Source: Pandoraea communis | GTDB taxonomy: Bacteria > Pseudomonadota > Gammaproteobacteria > Burkholderiales > Burkholderiaceae | Direction of reading: 5' to 3' | DNA: 64,000 nt | NCBI RefSeq assembly: GCF_902459745.1 | Contig: NZ_CABPSJ010000003.1 | Coordinates: 186,001-250,000, forward strand | Shown here: positions 18,633 through 27,806 of the stretch, one piece after another | Layout: each line of letters begins with the position of its first letter | Position numbering within the stretch: position 1 is the stretch's first letter | Notes under the pieces: model-generated | What the model was told of the DNA's origin: nothing | The model's database searches: none | What the model saw: the letters and a program-made list of their open reading frames with translations, nothing else | Position numbers and translations under genes: made by a program

Positions 18633-19613
18633 TTACGTGTTCAGGAAGGCCAGCAGGTCGGCATTGACCTGGTCGGCGTTGATCACGCACATGCCGTGCG
18701 ACGCACCCGGATATACCTTGAGCGTGGCGTTCTTGACGATCTTGGCCGACAGGCGGGCCGAATTATCGATGGGCACGATCTGGTCGTCGGCACCGTGCAG
18801 GATCAGCGTCGGCACGGTGATCTTCTTCAGGTCCTCGGTGTAGTCCACTTCCGAGAACTCCTTGATGCAGGCGTACTGGCCCAGAATGCCGCCGCTCATG
18901 CCCTGTGCCCAGAACGCATCGATGGTGCCTTGCGAAATCTTGGCGCCGGGCCGGTTGAAACCGAAGAACGGCGTGGTCAGGTCTTTGTAGAACTGCGAGC
19001 GGTTTTCCGCGACACCCTTGCGAATGCCGTCGAACACTTCCATCGGCAGGCCGTTCGGATACGCCGCAGTCTTGAGCATGATGGGCGGCACCGCGCCGAT
19101 CAACACCGCCTTGGCCACGCGCTTCGTGCCGTGACGGCCGATGTAGTGCGCCACTTCGCCGCCGCCGGTGGAGTGACCGACCAGCGTTGCGCCTTTGATG
19201 TCGAGGGCGTCCAGCAGCGTGGCCAGGTCGTCGGCGTAGGTGTCCATGTTGTTGCCCTGCGCGGGCTGGTCCGAACGGCCATGGCCGCGACGGTCATGGG
19301 CGATCACGCGAAAACCTTTCTGCACCAGGAACAGCATCTGGGCGTCCCAGGCGTCGGCATTGAGCGGCCAGCCGTGCGAGAACACCACCGGGGTGCCCGA
19401 GCCCCAATCTTTGTAGAAGATGCGCGTGCCGTCTTTGGTCGTGACGAAGTGGTCTTGCTTCGTGGCGTGGCCGCTGGCCGGTGCGGCTTCTGCGGCCGTG
19501 GGCGTCAGTGCGGCAAGCGATGCTGCCGCAGCGCCGATAGTGCTACCTACCAGCAGTTGCCGGCGCGATGCATCGACGTTGTGACCTGATTCCTGGGTAT
19601 GTTCTGTTTGCAT
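18633..19613 (-). CDS. Tat-exported alpha/beta hydrolase (non-haem chloroperoxidase-like)
   Basis: A 326-residue alpha/beta-hydrolase-fold enzyme. The catalytic triad is visible: Ser148 in VGHSTGGGE, Asp in [11 protein letters not shown], and His near the end in YPGASHGM. The oxyanion segment [13 protein letters not shown] matches the cofactor-free haloperoxidase/esterase group. The N-terminus holds the twin-arginine motif SRRQLLVG, a hydrophobic run and an AEA-A cleavage site, so it should be exported folded to the periplasm. It lies between the YcaC-like gene (115 bp upstream) and the amidohydrolase. Whether it is a perhydrolase, an esterase or a lactonase cannot be told. Confidence 0.93.
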   Translation of the reverse strand: MQTEHTQESGHNVDASRRQLLVGSTIGAAAASLAALTPTAAEAAPASGHATKQDHFVTTKDGTRIFYKDWGSGTPVVFSHGWPLNADAWDAQMLFLVQKGFRVIAHDRRGHGRSDQPAQGNNMDTYADDLATLLDALDIKGATLVGHSTGGGEVAHYIGRHGTKRVAKAVLIGAVPPIMLKTAAYPNGLPMEVFDGIRKGVAENRSQFYKDLTTPFFGFNRPGAKISQGTIDAFWAQGMSGGILGQYACIKEFSEVDYTEDLKKITVPTLILHGADDQIVPIDNSARLSAKIVKNATLKVYPGASHGMCVINADQVNADLLAFLNT

Positions 19614-19728
19614 GATTAGGGCTAGCGGAAAGTTGGCGCGAAATCCTGGAGGACGAGATCGCGGGTTGCATCGGCCCGGGCACGGACGTCGTGCGCAGGC
19701 CGATGCCTATCTCTTCTTGAACTGCTGT

Positions 19729-20415
19729 TTAGCGTGCGGGCACCGGGGCGATGGACTCGTGCCCCGTCGCCGTGCGCTGGGCGGCCTTGTGGACCATCGT
19801 GTAGGCGTAGTCGACACCCATGCCATAGGCGCCCGAGTGTTCCTTCGCCACCTTCATCACGGCGTCATACGTGTCGCGGTGGGCCCAGTCGCGTTGCCAT
19901 TCGAGCAGCACTTGCTGCCAGGTCACCGGCACCACGCCAGCCTGAACCATGCGTTGCATGGCGTAGTCGTGGGCTTCCTTGGTGGTGCCGCCCGAAGCGT
20001 CGGCGACCATGTAGATCTCGTAGTCGCCTTCGAGCATGGCGCACAGCGCGAAGGTGGTGTTGCAGACTTCCGTCCACAGACCGGCGACGACGACCTTCTT
20101 GCGGCCGTTGGCGGCGAGCGCATCGCGCACCTTCTGGTCGTCCCACGAGTTCATCGAGGTGCGTTCCAGCGTCTTCTGGTTCGGGAACACGTCGAGCAGT
20201 TCCGGATAGGTGAAGCCCGAGAACGACTCGCTCTCGACGGTGGTGATCGTCGTCGGGATATTGAAGATCTTCGCCGCCTTGGCCAGGCCGACGACGTTGT
20301 TTTTCATTGCCTGGCGATCCATCGACTGGACGCCGAAAGCCATCTGCGGCTGATGGTCGATGAAGATCAACTGGCTGTTCTGCGGGGTGAGGACTTCAAG
20401 CTTGGGGTTCGACAT
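19729..20415 (-). CDS. YcaC-like cysteine hydrolase (isochorismatase fold)
   Basis: A 228-residue isochorismatase-like hydrolase of the YcaC group. It has Asp20 in IFIDHQPQMAFGV and the nucleophile Cys118 in AGLWTEVCNTT, followed by the cis-peptide-type region ADASGGTTKEAHDYA. No export signal. A good AGGAG lies before the ATG. It is the first gene of the minus-strand eight-gene run. Its promoter region (20544-20588) carries the element shared with catalase. YcaC-like enzymes have been seen to respond to stress in other proteobacteria; the substrate is unknown. Confidence 0.93.
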   Translation of the reverse strand: MSNPKLEVLTPQNSQLIFIDHQPQMAFGVQSMDRQAMKNNVVGLAKAAKIFNIPTTITTVESESFSGFTYPELLDVFPNQKTLERTSMNSWDDQKVRDALAANGRKKVVVAGLWTEVCNTTFALCAMLEGDYEIYMVADASGGTTKEAHDYAMQRMVQAGVVPVTWQQVLLEWQRDWAHRDTYDAVMKVAKEHSGAYGMGVDYAYTMVHKAAQRTATGHESIAPVPAR

Positions 20416-20884
20416 TGCGTTGCTCCTGTTAGGGGGGCGAGAGTGAGGCTGCCGTGGCGTCCCCGCCGGGGCAGAGCCGCATCGGGGCGGCTTGGCATAA
20501 GGGCTGCGACCGGCGTTCGTATTCGGAGCGCAACCTGAGGCGAAGCATAGTCGGCGCTGTTGGCCGTCGCTATTGTCGAATCGTATTAGCCGCCCGCTAT
20601 CTCGATTTCATCGTGACGCCGCAAGGCCGTGCTACAGCCAATAGGGAATGGCTTCGCCACCCTTGCTGTGTCGGGATGCACCGGGGCTGCGTGCGAGTTC
20701 GATGTGCGTTAGTCTGTAATGAGACCGGCTGGATCAGCCACCCACTGTCACGCCCGACTAACCCCATGGTATAAGTGGCCCACGATCCCGGCCGTGTGCT
20801 GTAATGAACAGTTTTGCGGGGTCATGGCGGCGAGAGCGAGCCTGCCCAAACCGCGCGCGCCGATGGGTGCGCTGGAGATAGACT
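20416..20884. other. Divergent regulatory region between the island operon and FixJ paralogue 2
   Basis: A 469-bp gap. It holds the island promoter element at 20544-20588 (minus strand). On the plus-strand side there are two copies of CTGTAATGA at 20714-20722 and 20799-20807, upstream of the regulator gene. No protein-like frame was found. Confidence 0.6.
20544..20588 (-). promoter_or_regulatory. Island promoter element upstream of the YcaC-like gene
   Basis: Minus strand: TAATAC (20583-20588), 5 nt, GACAATAG (20570-20577), then 20 nt starting CGACGGCC to a -10-like TATGCT (20544-20549). It matches the catalase promoter at 12127-12171 in sequence, spacing and orientation. The leader to the ATG is about 120 nt. 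Confidence 0.7.
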
Positions 20885-21544
20885 GTGACAATCGACGGCT
20901 TCGTAACCGCAGACACCCGTGCGAGTGATGAAGCGATGGTGCTGATCGTTGATGACGACGCGATGCTTCGCGGCGCGTTGGAGAACCTCTTCCGCTCCGT
21001 CGGGATGCGCGTCACACTGTTCGCATCCGCTGCCGAACTGCTGGCGTTCGCATTCCCGGACGCACCCACTTGCCTTCTGCTCGATGTCAGGCTTCGCGGT
21101 CAGAGCGGCCTGGACCTACAGACCCGGCTGTCCCAAATGGGCATCCAGATCCCGGTCATCTTCATGACGGGTTATGGCGACATCCCGATGACGGTTGCCG
21201 CCATGAAGGCGGGTGCCGAAGATTTTCTGGCGAAGCCATTCCGCGAGCAGGACCTGCTCGATGCCGTGGCGGCCGCCTTGCAAAAGGATCAGCATCGCCG
21301 CCATGGCATGCGTAAGCTGGATGAACTGCGAGCCAGCTACCAGGGCCTGACACCGCGTGAGGCGGAGGTCATGCGCAAGGCAGTGGCCGGTTTGTTGAAT
21401 AAACAGATCGCCGGCGAGCTAGGGATCAGCGAGGTCACGGTGAAAATTCATCGTGGTCAGGCCATGCGCAAGATGAAGGCGCGCACCTTCGCCGAGCTTG
21501 TCCTGATGGCACAGCAACTCGGCATTTGCGAGGCGCCGCTTTGA
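20885..21544 (+). CDS. FixJ/LuxR-type response regulator (paralogue 2)
   Basis: A 219-residue response regulator. The receiver has VLIVDDDAMLRGAL, phospho-acceptor Asp67 in LLDVRLRG and Lys in LAKPFREQ. The LuxR-type helix-turn-helix includes LTPREAEVMRK and NKQIAGELGISEVTVKIHR. The start is a GTG with GGAGA upstream, the same arrangement as its paralogue at 8818. It is divergent from the YcaC-like operon and tail-to-tail (36 bp) with the giant sensor kinase. Those are the likely target and partner respectively. Confidence 0.94.
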   Translation: MTIDGFVTADTRASDEAMVLIVDDDAMLRGALENLFRSVGMRVTLFASAAELLAFAFPDAPTCLLLDVRLRGQSGLDLQTRLSQMGIQIPVIFMTGYGDIPMTVAAMKAGAEDFLAKPFREQDLLDAVAAALQKDQHRRHGMRKLDELRASYQGLTPREAEVMRKAVAGLLNKQIAGELGISEVTVKIHRGQAMRKMKARTFAELVLMAQQLGICEAPL

Positions 21545-21580
21545 GTCCCCGTCGCCTCCCGCCATCGGCGTGAGGTGTAT

Positions 21581-24500
21581 CTAGTCGTGAGGCGGCAGGG
21601 TGAACTGAAACACGGCCCCGTAAGGCACATTGGGGCTCGCCCACAGCCGCCCTCCGTGTGCCTCGACGATCAACCGGCAGATCGCCAGGCCCATACCCAG
21701 GCCCTCCGCCTTGGTCGTGAAGAAGGTTTGGAAAACCCGCTCCAGATCTTTCTGCGCCAACCCGATGCCGGCATCCTGAACGGCAACCCGCACAGCCCCC
21801 GATGCGTCGAGGTGCGAGCGAATCAACAGTTCCCGCGGCCGCCCGGTCACCGCTTTCATTGCCTCGATGCCATTCATCATCAGGTTCAGGAGCACCTGCT
21901 GCAACTGCACCCTGTCACCGACAACCGGCGGCAGGTCAGGCGCCAGCGCCGTGCGGAGCAGGACTTGATGGCGGCCGACCTCTCCCTGGATAAGGGCAAT
22001 CGTGTCTTCGATCAGGGGGAGCACGTCAATGCGCGCCGTGACGGCGGCGGTCTTCTTGAGCAGCGCACGCATTCCTGAAATCACCGCGCCGGCCCGGTGG
22101 CCATCCTGAACGATGCGCCCCAACGACTCTCGCACCTCGGCGAGATCGGGGGGCTGGCGAGCAAGCCAGCGCAGGGCCGCATTGGCGTTGGTGACGATGG
22201 CGGCCAACGGCTGGTTGACCTCGTGAGCGATCGAGGCGGTCAGTGCGTTCAACGTCGTCACGCGGGTCACGTGTGCCAGCTCGGCTTGTGCCTGACGCAG
22301 CGCCTCTTCGGCGCGCTTGCGCTCGGTGAGATCCAGCGTGTAGGAAACACCTTGATCCCCACCCTCTTCGAATGTCGCACACCCTAGCAGGACGAGCACG
22401 CGGCTTCCATCCTTGCGGAAGAACTCTTTTTCGAACGGCGGCAAGGTCCCGCTGATCCGAAGGTCCTGGATCAACCTGGTATCACGCTCGCGCCAGTCGG
22501 GAGGCGTCAGGTCTGTCCAGAGCAAGGGGCCCGAGGCGAGGTCTTCGCGGTCGTAGCCCAGCATGTTGAGGAACGCGTCGTTGGCCTCGAGGATTCGGCC
22601 GTCCAGGTGCCAGATGCAGATCCCGATGATGTTGGCCTCAACCAGGCGCTGGATCTTTGCTTCGCGTTGCGCGAGATCCCGATACAAACACGTTATCTCC
22701 AGCGCGATCGCGGCCTGGGAGGCGAGCATCTTCAGCACGGCGGTCCGGCTCGGTGCGAAGACGCGTGGCGAGAGGTTGTTCTCGAGGTAGAGCACCCCGA
22801 TGAGCTTGGCCCGTGTGAGCAATGGCAGGCAGAGAATCGATCGGGCATGATGCTGCCGAACGTAGGGATCGGCAGAAAACGGGTGCTGTGCCGCGGCATT
22901 GTCGAGAATGATGTTCTCGCGGGTGCGCAAGACATAGTGGAGCACCGATTCCGGCAGCGCCGTCGCAGTCACGCTCTCGTCGCGGAGCTGCACCTTGACA
23001 ATATCGCCACCGGTCGTCGCCTCTGCCGCAATGCGCTGCTCGTCCCCTTGGGGCAGGATCAGCAGTCCCCGTTCCGCACCGGCCTGTTCAATCGCGGTGC
23101 GCATGAGTGTGTCGAGCAATTTGTCCAGGACGATCTCGCCGGACACCGCTTGCGAGACGGCGATCACAGTGGTGAGGTCCAGGTGATCGACCGGCGCCCC
23201 GATCGTCGTCGTCGGCGCGGGTGCCCGCTCTTCTCCACTGAGGTGCGGATACAGCGCATCGAGTTGCCGCACCTTGGCGCTGGCGCCCCAGTGGAGATAG
23301 CCATGCCGAGCATCCTGCAAATACACGCGGGCAATCTTCTCAAAACCACGTGCGGCATAAAATCGCCCGGCCAACTCGTTGGCGAGTGCCTGGTTATGGA
23401 TGAAATCACTGTCCTGTGCGGCGCGGATGGCCGACTCGTAGAGGCGCATGGCATCCGCTTCGCGCCCCTCGATGCGCGCGATTTCTGCGCCAACCAATGC
23501 GGCTCGGTTCTCGAAATTCTCTGGACAATGCTCGGACCAGACAAGGAGCTGGCGATGATGTGCGGCCAGTGCCTCCCGGTGCCGGGTTCGCTCCGGTGTG
23601 GCGGCCGTGCCGCAGTATGCGGCACGCGCCAACGCCGCGTAGAAGTGGTATTCCGCCTGCTCGAAGAACGATGGCGATGTCCAGAGAAGACTCGCTGCCC
23701 TGTCTGCCGCCGTTATGGCAGTCGCGTAGTCGTCGGCGAGCAAGCGTGCCTGCAGTTTCCGGATCCAATACCAGCAGGTGGCGAGGGCAGGGCTCGGTGC
23801 CTCGTCCAGATACCGCTCGAACTGCGCTTCGTTGAATTCATCGTCATCGAAGACGCCGAATACCGGGGTCAGTCCGCGTAGCGTTCGCGCTAGCTGGCGT
23901 TGGGGGACAACCCGGTCGACGGTGAGACCGAAGCTCGCCCGGCGCGCGAAGCCGATCGTGGCCTCGGCTTCGTTCTGCACTTCCCCAAGCGGATCGCCAC
24001 AGGCGAGCAATTGCGTAATGAGGTTGTTACGCGCGAAGGACGCATAGGTCAGGTCACCGGCCTTGCTGGCCACGTCGAACGCGCGCCGCACCAGACTGCG
24101 CGCGGCACGGATGGGTTGGGTCCATTGCATCACGTGGCCCGCGAAAGCCTGGTAGACACGAGCCCGGAAGCGGTCCAGGCCACGCTGCTCGACGAGGTTC
24201 AGTCCGAGCTGGCCGAAGCGGAATGCCGCTTTGTAGTCGCCGGACTGAGGCCCCAGGAGCATGCCGAGCCAGGTATAGGCGAGGCACGACGCGTCGCTGT
24301 TGCCATGCTCGAGGCTGATGTTTGCCATCCGCGCGATGATGAGAGCGCCCAGGTTCACGTCGGTGTACCAGGCCGGCAGCATCAGCGCGGTCAGGACATC
24401 CATCGTCTCGCATGCGACCGCATTGGTCATCATCGGCAGATCGAGCAGTGCCTCGATCGGCCGGTCGCCAAGTTGGCGCCACATCCGATCGTATTCTTGC

Positions 24501-27088
24501 AGGACCTCTTCATCTGTCGGGTGTGCCGGGCACTGGACGCCGGCGCGGTACAGGTAGTCGAGGCCCACCTCGACGGCGCGCTCGCGCTGGCCGAGGGCCA
24601 GAAACAGCTCCAGCCGCAGTTGGGTGACGGAGGCCAGGTCGGGGAGGTTCGCGGCACGGCCCGCAAGCTCGGCCAGACGTGCGTCTGCCGCAGCCACCGC
24701 GCCGGTCAGAAATTCGCATTCGGCGAGGTGGAATTCGAGCGCGAAAGCAAACTTTGGCCGGTGCTTCCAGGCGTCCCCCTGCACGAGCGCCGCGCCGGCG
24801 GTGAGATAGGTCAGCGCCGAGGCATAGGCCGAGGACGCCTTAGCACGCTGGCCGGCGAGCAGATTCAGCTCTGCCACTTGCTCCCGCTCATGGGGCGCGG
24901 TGATAAGACCGGCGCCACGGTTGAGCTGGCCGACGATCTCGAAGACACACTCCGCTATGGCCTCAGGCGGCGTGCCCGCAACGAGCCGTCTGCCAATCGC
25001 GAGGTGCGCTGTCGGCCGCGCGTCTTCAGGAATCAGGGCGTAGGCCGCCTCCTGGATACGATCGTGCAGGAATCGGTAGATATTTCCCAAACGTAATACA
25101 AGTCCGGTGCGTACCGCCAGCCACAGCGCCGCGTCCAGTTCCGCCTCGCTGGCATCCTGGACCATGGCCAGGGTAGCGATCGTCGCGTCATTCCCGAGAC
25201 ACGCCAACTGCTTCAGGGCGTTACGGGTCGTGGTGGGAAAGCGCCTCAGCTTGGCGAGCATAAGATCAACCACGTTGTCGGTGAAGCCCTTGGCCCGAAT
25301 CTGCTCAAGGTCCCAAGACCAGCGCGCGCCACGATGATCGAAAACGAGCAGCCCCTCTTCGGTCAGAGCGGTAAGGAACTGAATGGCGAAAAACGGGTTA
25401 CCTCCGGTCTTCTCATGCACCAGGCGGGCCAGAGGTGCGGCGTCTCCGGGGGCGCAATGCAAGGCATCGACGATGAGTCGGCTCACATCGTCGAGCCCAA
25501 GCGGGAAAAGTGCGATGTCATTGATTCGCCCCCCGGCCTGGCGGATGGCCGGCAATCGCAGTAGCAAAGGGTGTCCGGGCTTGACGTCGTCGTTCCGATA
25601 GGCGCCGATAAGCAGCACGTGGCGTACCTCCGGCTGGGTCGCCAGATACTCGAGCAGATCGAGGGTCGCCGCGTCCAGCCACTGCAGGTCGTCGAGAAAG
25701 AGCGCGAGCGGATGCGTGGGTTGGGCAAAGACGGCAAGCAGGCGCTGTAAAACCATCTGGAATCGGTGCTGTTCGTCGCGCGGCGGCAGCTCCGGAACCG
25801 GGGCCTGCGGCCCCAGAATTAGCTCGAGTTCGGGGATGAGCGGCACCATGAGGCCGCCGTTCGGGCCCAGCGCCTCCGCCAGTGCGGCGCGCCAGGGCGC
25901 CAAGTCGGCCTCGCTCTTGCCCAGTAGTGGGCGGATCAGACTCTGGAAAGCCTGCGCCAACGTCGCATACGGGATGTCTCGCTTGTACTGATCGAACTTG
26001 CCCGAGGCAAAGAGGCCATTCCTGTGAGCCAGTGCGCTGCGCAATGCAAGCACGGCCGAGGTCTTCCCGATACCGGCGTAGCCGGAGACCAGCACAATCT
26101 CCGGCGTGCCCTGGGTGACGACTCTGTCGAAGGCAGCGAGCAAGGTCTCAATCTCGCGTTCTCGTCCATAGAGGCGCTCTGGAATCAGTGGGCGATCAGG
26201 CAGGTCGTGTTCGCCGAGCGGGAAAGCGTCGATGCTTCCCTGGCATGCCCATGCAGCCAGACTGCGCCGTAGATCGGCCTCCAGCCCCGCTGCGGTCTGG
26301 TAGCGCTCCTCCGCCGTCTTGGAGAGCAGCTTCATTACGATGGCGCAAAGCAATGGCGGGATCGACGGTACCCGTTCCGCCAGCGGCACTGGCTGCCGGG
26401 CGAGATGGCTATGCAACAGGTCCATCGGATCGTCGGTGGCGAACGGCAGCACACCCGTGAGCATTTGATAGAGCGTGACGCCGAGCGAATAGAGGTCGCT
26501 ACGCGCATCGATCGACCGGTTCATGCGTCCCGTCTGCTCGGGGGCCATGTAGGCCGGCGTGCCGGCGATCTCTTCCGGTGGCGTCAGTGCCTGACGCTTG
26601 CGCGACTGGCGCGAGGTAATGCCGAAGCCCGTGAGCCGCGCCTCGACAAGGGAATCGTTCACCAGGATGTGGACCGGCTTGATGTCCTTGTGTATAAGAC
26701 CCCGCTGGTGGAGCTGGTCCAAGGCCGCCGTGATGCTGACGGCCAGGCGCAAGAAACGGCCCACCTCCATGGGGGCGCCCAGTTGCGCGGCAAGTGGATT
26801 GCCGCCGGGGTCCTCAAGCAGCAAAACAGTCCGGCCATGTTCCCGCACAAGTTCCAGCGGCCGCACTGCCCAACTGCCGTCCAACTCGCCCCTCAAGCCG
26901 TATTCGTGTGTGAGGCGAGCGAGGCTGGAGGGCATCGGGTGCTCGGCTGCGGGCCACACAGCCAACACAGCCCTCGGCACGCCATCCGGGCCGGGTCGTG
27001 AGCCCCGACCGACAACGCGATCGCCGTCCTCCCACGCGACTTGGAAGCCGGCGGCCGTCTCGTTGCCGAAAGAAAACAATGAGTTCAT
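21581..27088 (-). CDS. Trifunctional Ser/Thr-kinase-like/AAA ATPase/GAF-PAS sensor histidine kinase
   Basis: A giant 1835-residue cytoplasmic sensor. Domains in order: a protein-kinase-like domain (about 20-290) with HKDIKP at 133-138 but GFG (154-156) where DFG is expected, then AGTPAYMAPEQTGR. Next is a STAND/AAA-type ATPase with Walker A GYAGIGKTS (Lys342) and Walker B FLDDLQWLD (Asp466-467). A long helical TPR-like stretch follows. A GAF domain lies at about 1320-1466 and a PAS domain at about 1476-1590. The histidine kinase core has phospho-acceptor His1622 in HEVNQPLAAI and ATP-binding boxes to the end. The ATG at 27088 (MNSLFSFG) is preferred to an upstream start at 27217. It is convergent with FixJ paralogue 2, its likely partner. 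The signal sensed is unknown. Confidence 0.95.
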   Translation of the reverse strand: MNSLFSFGNETAAGFQVAWEDGDRVVGRGSRPGPDGVPRAVLAVWPAAEHPMPSSLARLTHEYGLRGELDGSWAVRPLELVREHGRTVLLLEDPGGNPLAAQLGAPMEVGRFLRLAVSITAALDQLHQRGLIHKDIKPVHILVNDSLVEARLTGFGITSRQSRKRQALTPPEEIAGTPAYMAPEQTGRMNRSIDARSDLYSLGVTLYQMLTGVLPFATDDPMDLLHSHLARQPVPLAERVPSIPPLLCAIVMKLLSKTAEERYQTAAGLEADLRRSLAAWACQGSIDAFPLGEHDLPDRPLIPERLYGREREIETLLAAFDRVVTQGTPEIVLVSGYAGIGKTSAVLALRSALAHRNGLFASGKFDQYKRDIPYATLAQAFQSLIRPLLGKSEADLAPWRAALAEALGPNGGLMVPLIPELELILGPQAPVPELPPRDEQHRFQMVLQRLLAVFAQPTHPLALFLDDLQWLDAATLDLLEYLATQPEVRHVLLIGAYRNDDVKPGHPLLLRLPAIRQAGGRINDIALFPLGLDDVSRLIVDALHCAPGDAAPLARLVHEKTGGNPFFAIQFLTALTEEGLLVFDHRGARWSWDLEQIRAKGFTDNVVDLMLAKLRRFPTTTRNALKQLACLGNDATIATLAMVQDASEAELDAALWLAVRTGLVLRLGNIYRFLHDRIQEAAYALIPEDARPTAHLAIGRRLVAGTPPEAIAECVFEIVGQLNRGAGLITAPHEREQVAELNLLAGQRAKASSAYASALTYLTAGAALVQGDAWKHRPKFAFALEFHLAECEFLTGAVAAADARLAELAGRAANLPDLASVTQLRLELFLALGQRERAVEVGLDYLYRAGVQCPAHPTDEEVLQEYDRMWRQLGDRPIEALLDLPMMTNAVACETMDVLTALMLPAWYTDVNLGALIIARMANISLEHGNSDASCLAYTWLGMLLGPQSGDYKAAFRFGQLGLNLVEQRGLDRFRARVYQAFAGHVMQWTQPIRAARSLVRRAFDVASKAGDLTYASFARNNLITQLLACGDPLGEVQNEAEATIGFARRASFGLTVDRVVPQRQLARTLRGLTPVFGVFDDDEFNEAQFERYLDEAPSPALATCWYWIRKLQARLLADDYATAITAADRAASLLWTSPSFFEQAEYHFYAALARAAYCGTAATPERTRHREALAAHHRQLLVWSEHCPENFENRAALVGAEIARIEGREADAMRLYESAIRAAQDSDFIHNQALANELAGRFYAARGFEKIARVYLQDARHGYLHWGASAKVRQLDALYPHLSGEERAPAPTTTIGAPVDHLDLTTVIAVSQAVSGEIVLDKLLDTLMRTAIEQAGAERGLLILPQGDEQRIAAEATTGGDIVKVQLRDESVTATALPESVLHYVLRTRENIILDNAAAQHPFSADPYVRQHHARSILCLPLLTRAKLIGVLYLENNLSPRVFAPSRTAVLKMLASQAAIALEITCLYRDLAQREAKIQRLVEANIIGICIWHLDGRILEANDAFLNMLGYDREDLASGPLLWTDLTPPDWRERDTRLIQDLRISGTLPPFEKEFFRKDGSRVLVLLGCATFEEGGDQGVSYTLDLTERKRAEEALRQAQAELAHVTRVTTLNALTASIAHEVNQPLAAIVTNANAALRWLARQPPDLAEVRESLGRIVQDGHRAGAVISGMRALLKKTAAVTARIDVLPLIEDTIALIQGEVGRHQVLLRTALAPDLPPVVGDRVQLQQVLLNLMMNGIEAMKAVTGRPRELLIRSHLDASGAVRVAVQDAGIGLAQKDLERVFQTFFTTKAEGLGMGLAICRLIVEAHGGRLWASPNVPYGAVFQFTLPPHD

Positions 27089-27231
27089 CTGCTGTAATTC
27101 GCTCTCAATTCCGTCACTGCTTTTGGGGTTTCTGCACCGGATGCGTCGAACAACTGTCCCCGCAACTGTCATACCGGCGAGCGGGTCACGGCGGCCGGGC
27201 GAAGCAACTTTCGCCATATCGAGGCCTCAAC
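27089..27231. promoter_or_regulatory. Upstream region of the giant kinase
   Basis: About 140 bp between the kinase start and the tip of the IS remnant. The kinase promoter should lie here. No confident -35/-10 pair and no copy of the TAATAC/GACAATAG element was seen. Confidence 0.4.
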
Positions 27232-27640
27232 TGACCCGCCCCCTTCAGTAGGGCAAAAGCGCTTCCAGCAAAGTCCCATAAATCAGTTCCTGGAAAGCGG
27301 CAGGAGCATCCGCTGTCGCCCAATGTTGCGCCGCAAATGCTGCGGGCGAAAGATCGTTCAGTGCGCTGCGTGGCCTTGGCTCGTTGTCGTCCCGGCGTCG
27401 TGTCGCGACGACCGCCCGAGCCTGTGCCAGGCGCGTGAATCAGCGCTCGTTCACGCACGCATCGCGGAACTCGCCGCTGAACGATTCGATGTACGCATTC
27501 TGCGTTGTATTGCCCGTCGGAAGCAACTTCAGAGTGACGCCACTTGCCTACGCCTAGTGTTCGAGCGCGCGGCTGGTGTCAATGCCCTGGCGACATACAA
27601 CGATGAGATGCCGTGGTCGATGACGATGTCGACGGGGTTA
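27232..27640 (-). pseudogene. Decayed IS3-family transposase fragment
   Basis: Translating the minus strand gives the C-terminal part of an IS3-type integrase-core transposase. It includes NAYIESFSGEFRDACVNER, with the last catalytic Glu, then EPRPRSALNDLSPAAFAAQ and a stop at 27245-27247. The frame is broken by stops at 27440-27442, 27548-27550 and 27554-27556. A frameshift precedes the upstream DHG segment near 27613-27618. Just past the stop, TGACCCGCCCCC (27232-27243) looks like an IS terminal end. The N-terminal part, orfA and the other end are missing. Confidence 0.85.
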
Positions 27641-27806
27641 TGTTCAAGGCCGCTCCCGCAGCGAGATCTCCGAGCGTAACCATTTAGAACCGCCGATGCT
27701 ATTATCGGCGTTGCGTTTTCAATAGAACTTGCCCCCAGCGGCAAGAGGCACTCACGAAGTTCAGCTCTCCAACTGCAAAATCAACTTCGTTTTACTGGGG
27801 AATTTC
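27641..27806. other. Gap between the IS remnant and the secreted small protein
   Basis: Base composition shifts from GC-rich to AT-richer near 27680. A short GCCGATGCTATTATCGGC inverted repeat occurs near 27692-27709. Nothing else was recognised. Confidence 0.45.

Noticed and set aside
20799-20811. CTGTAATGAACAG as a LexA-like site before FixJ paralogue 2
   Set aside because: Spacing between CTGT and ACAG is 5 nt instead of 8, so it does not fit LexA.
22607-25096. Two ~400-codon plus-strand frames (22607-23881 and 23900-25096) opposite the giant kinase
   Set aside because: Antisense shadows of a strongly conserved multidomain protein.
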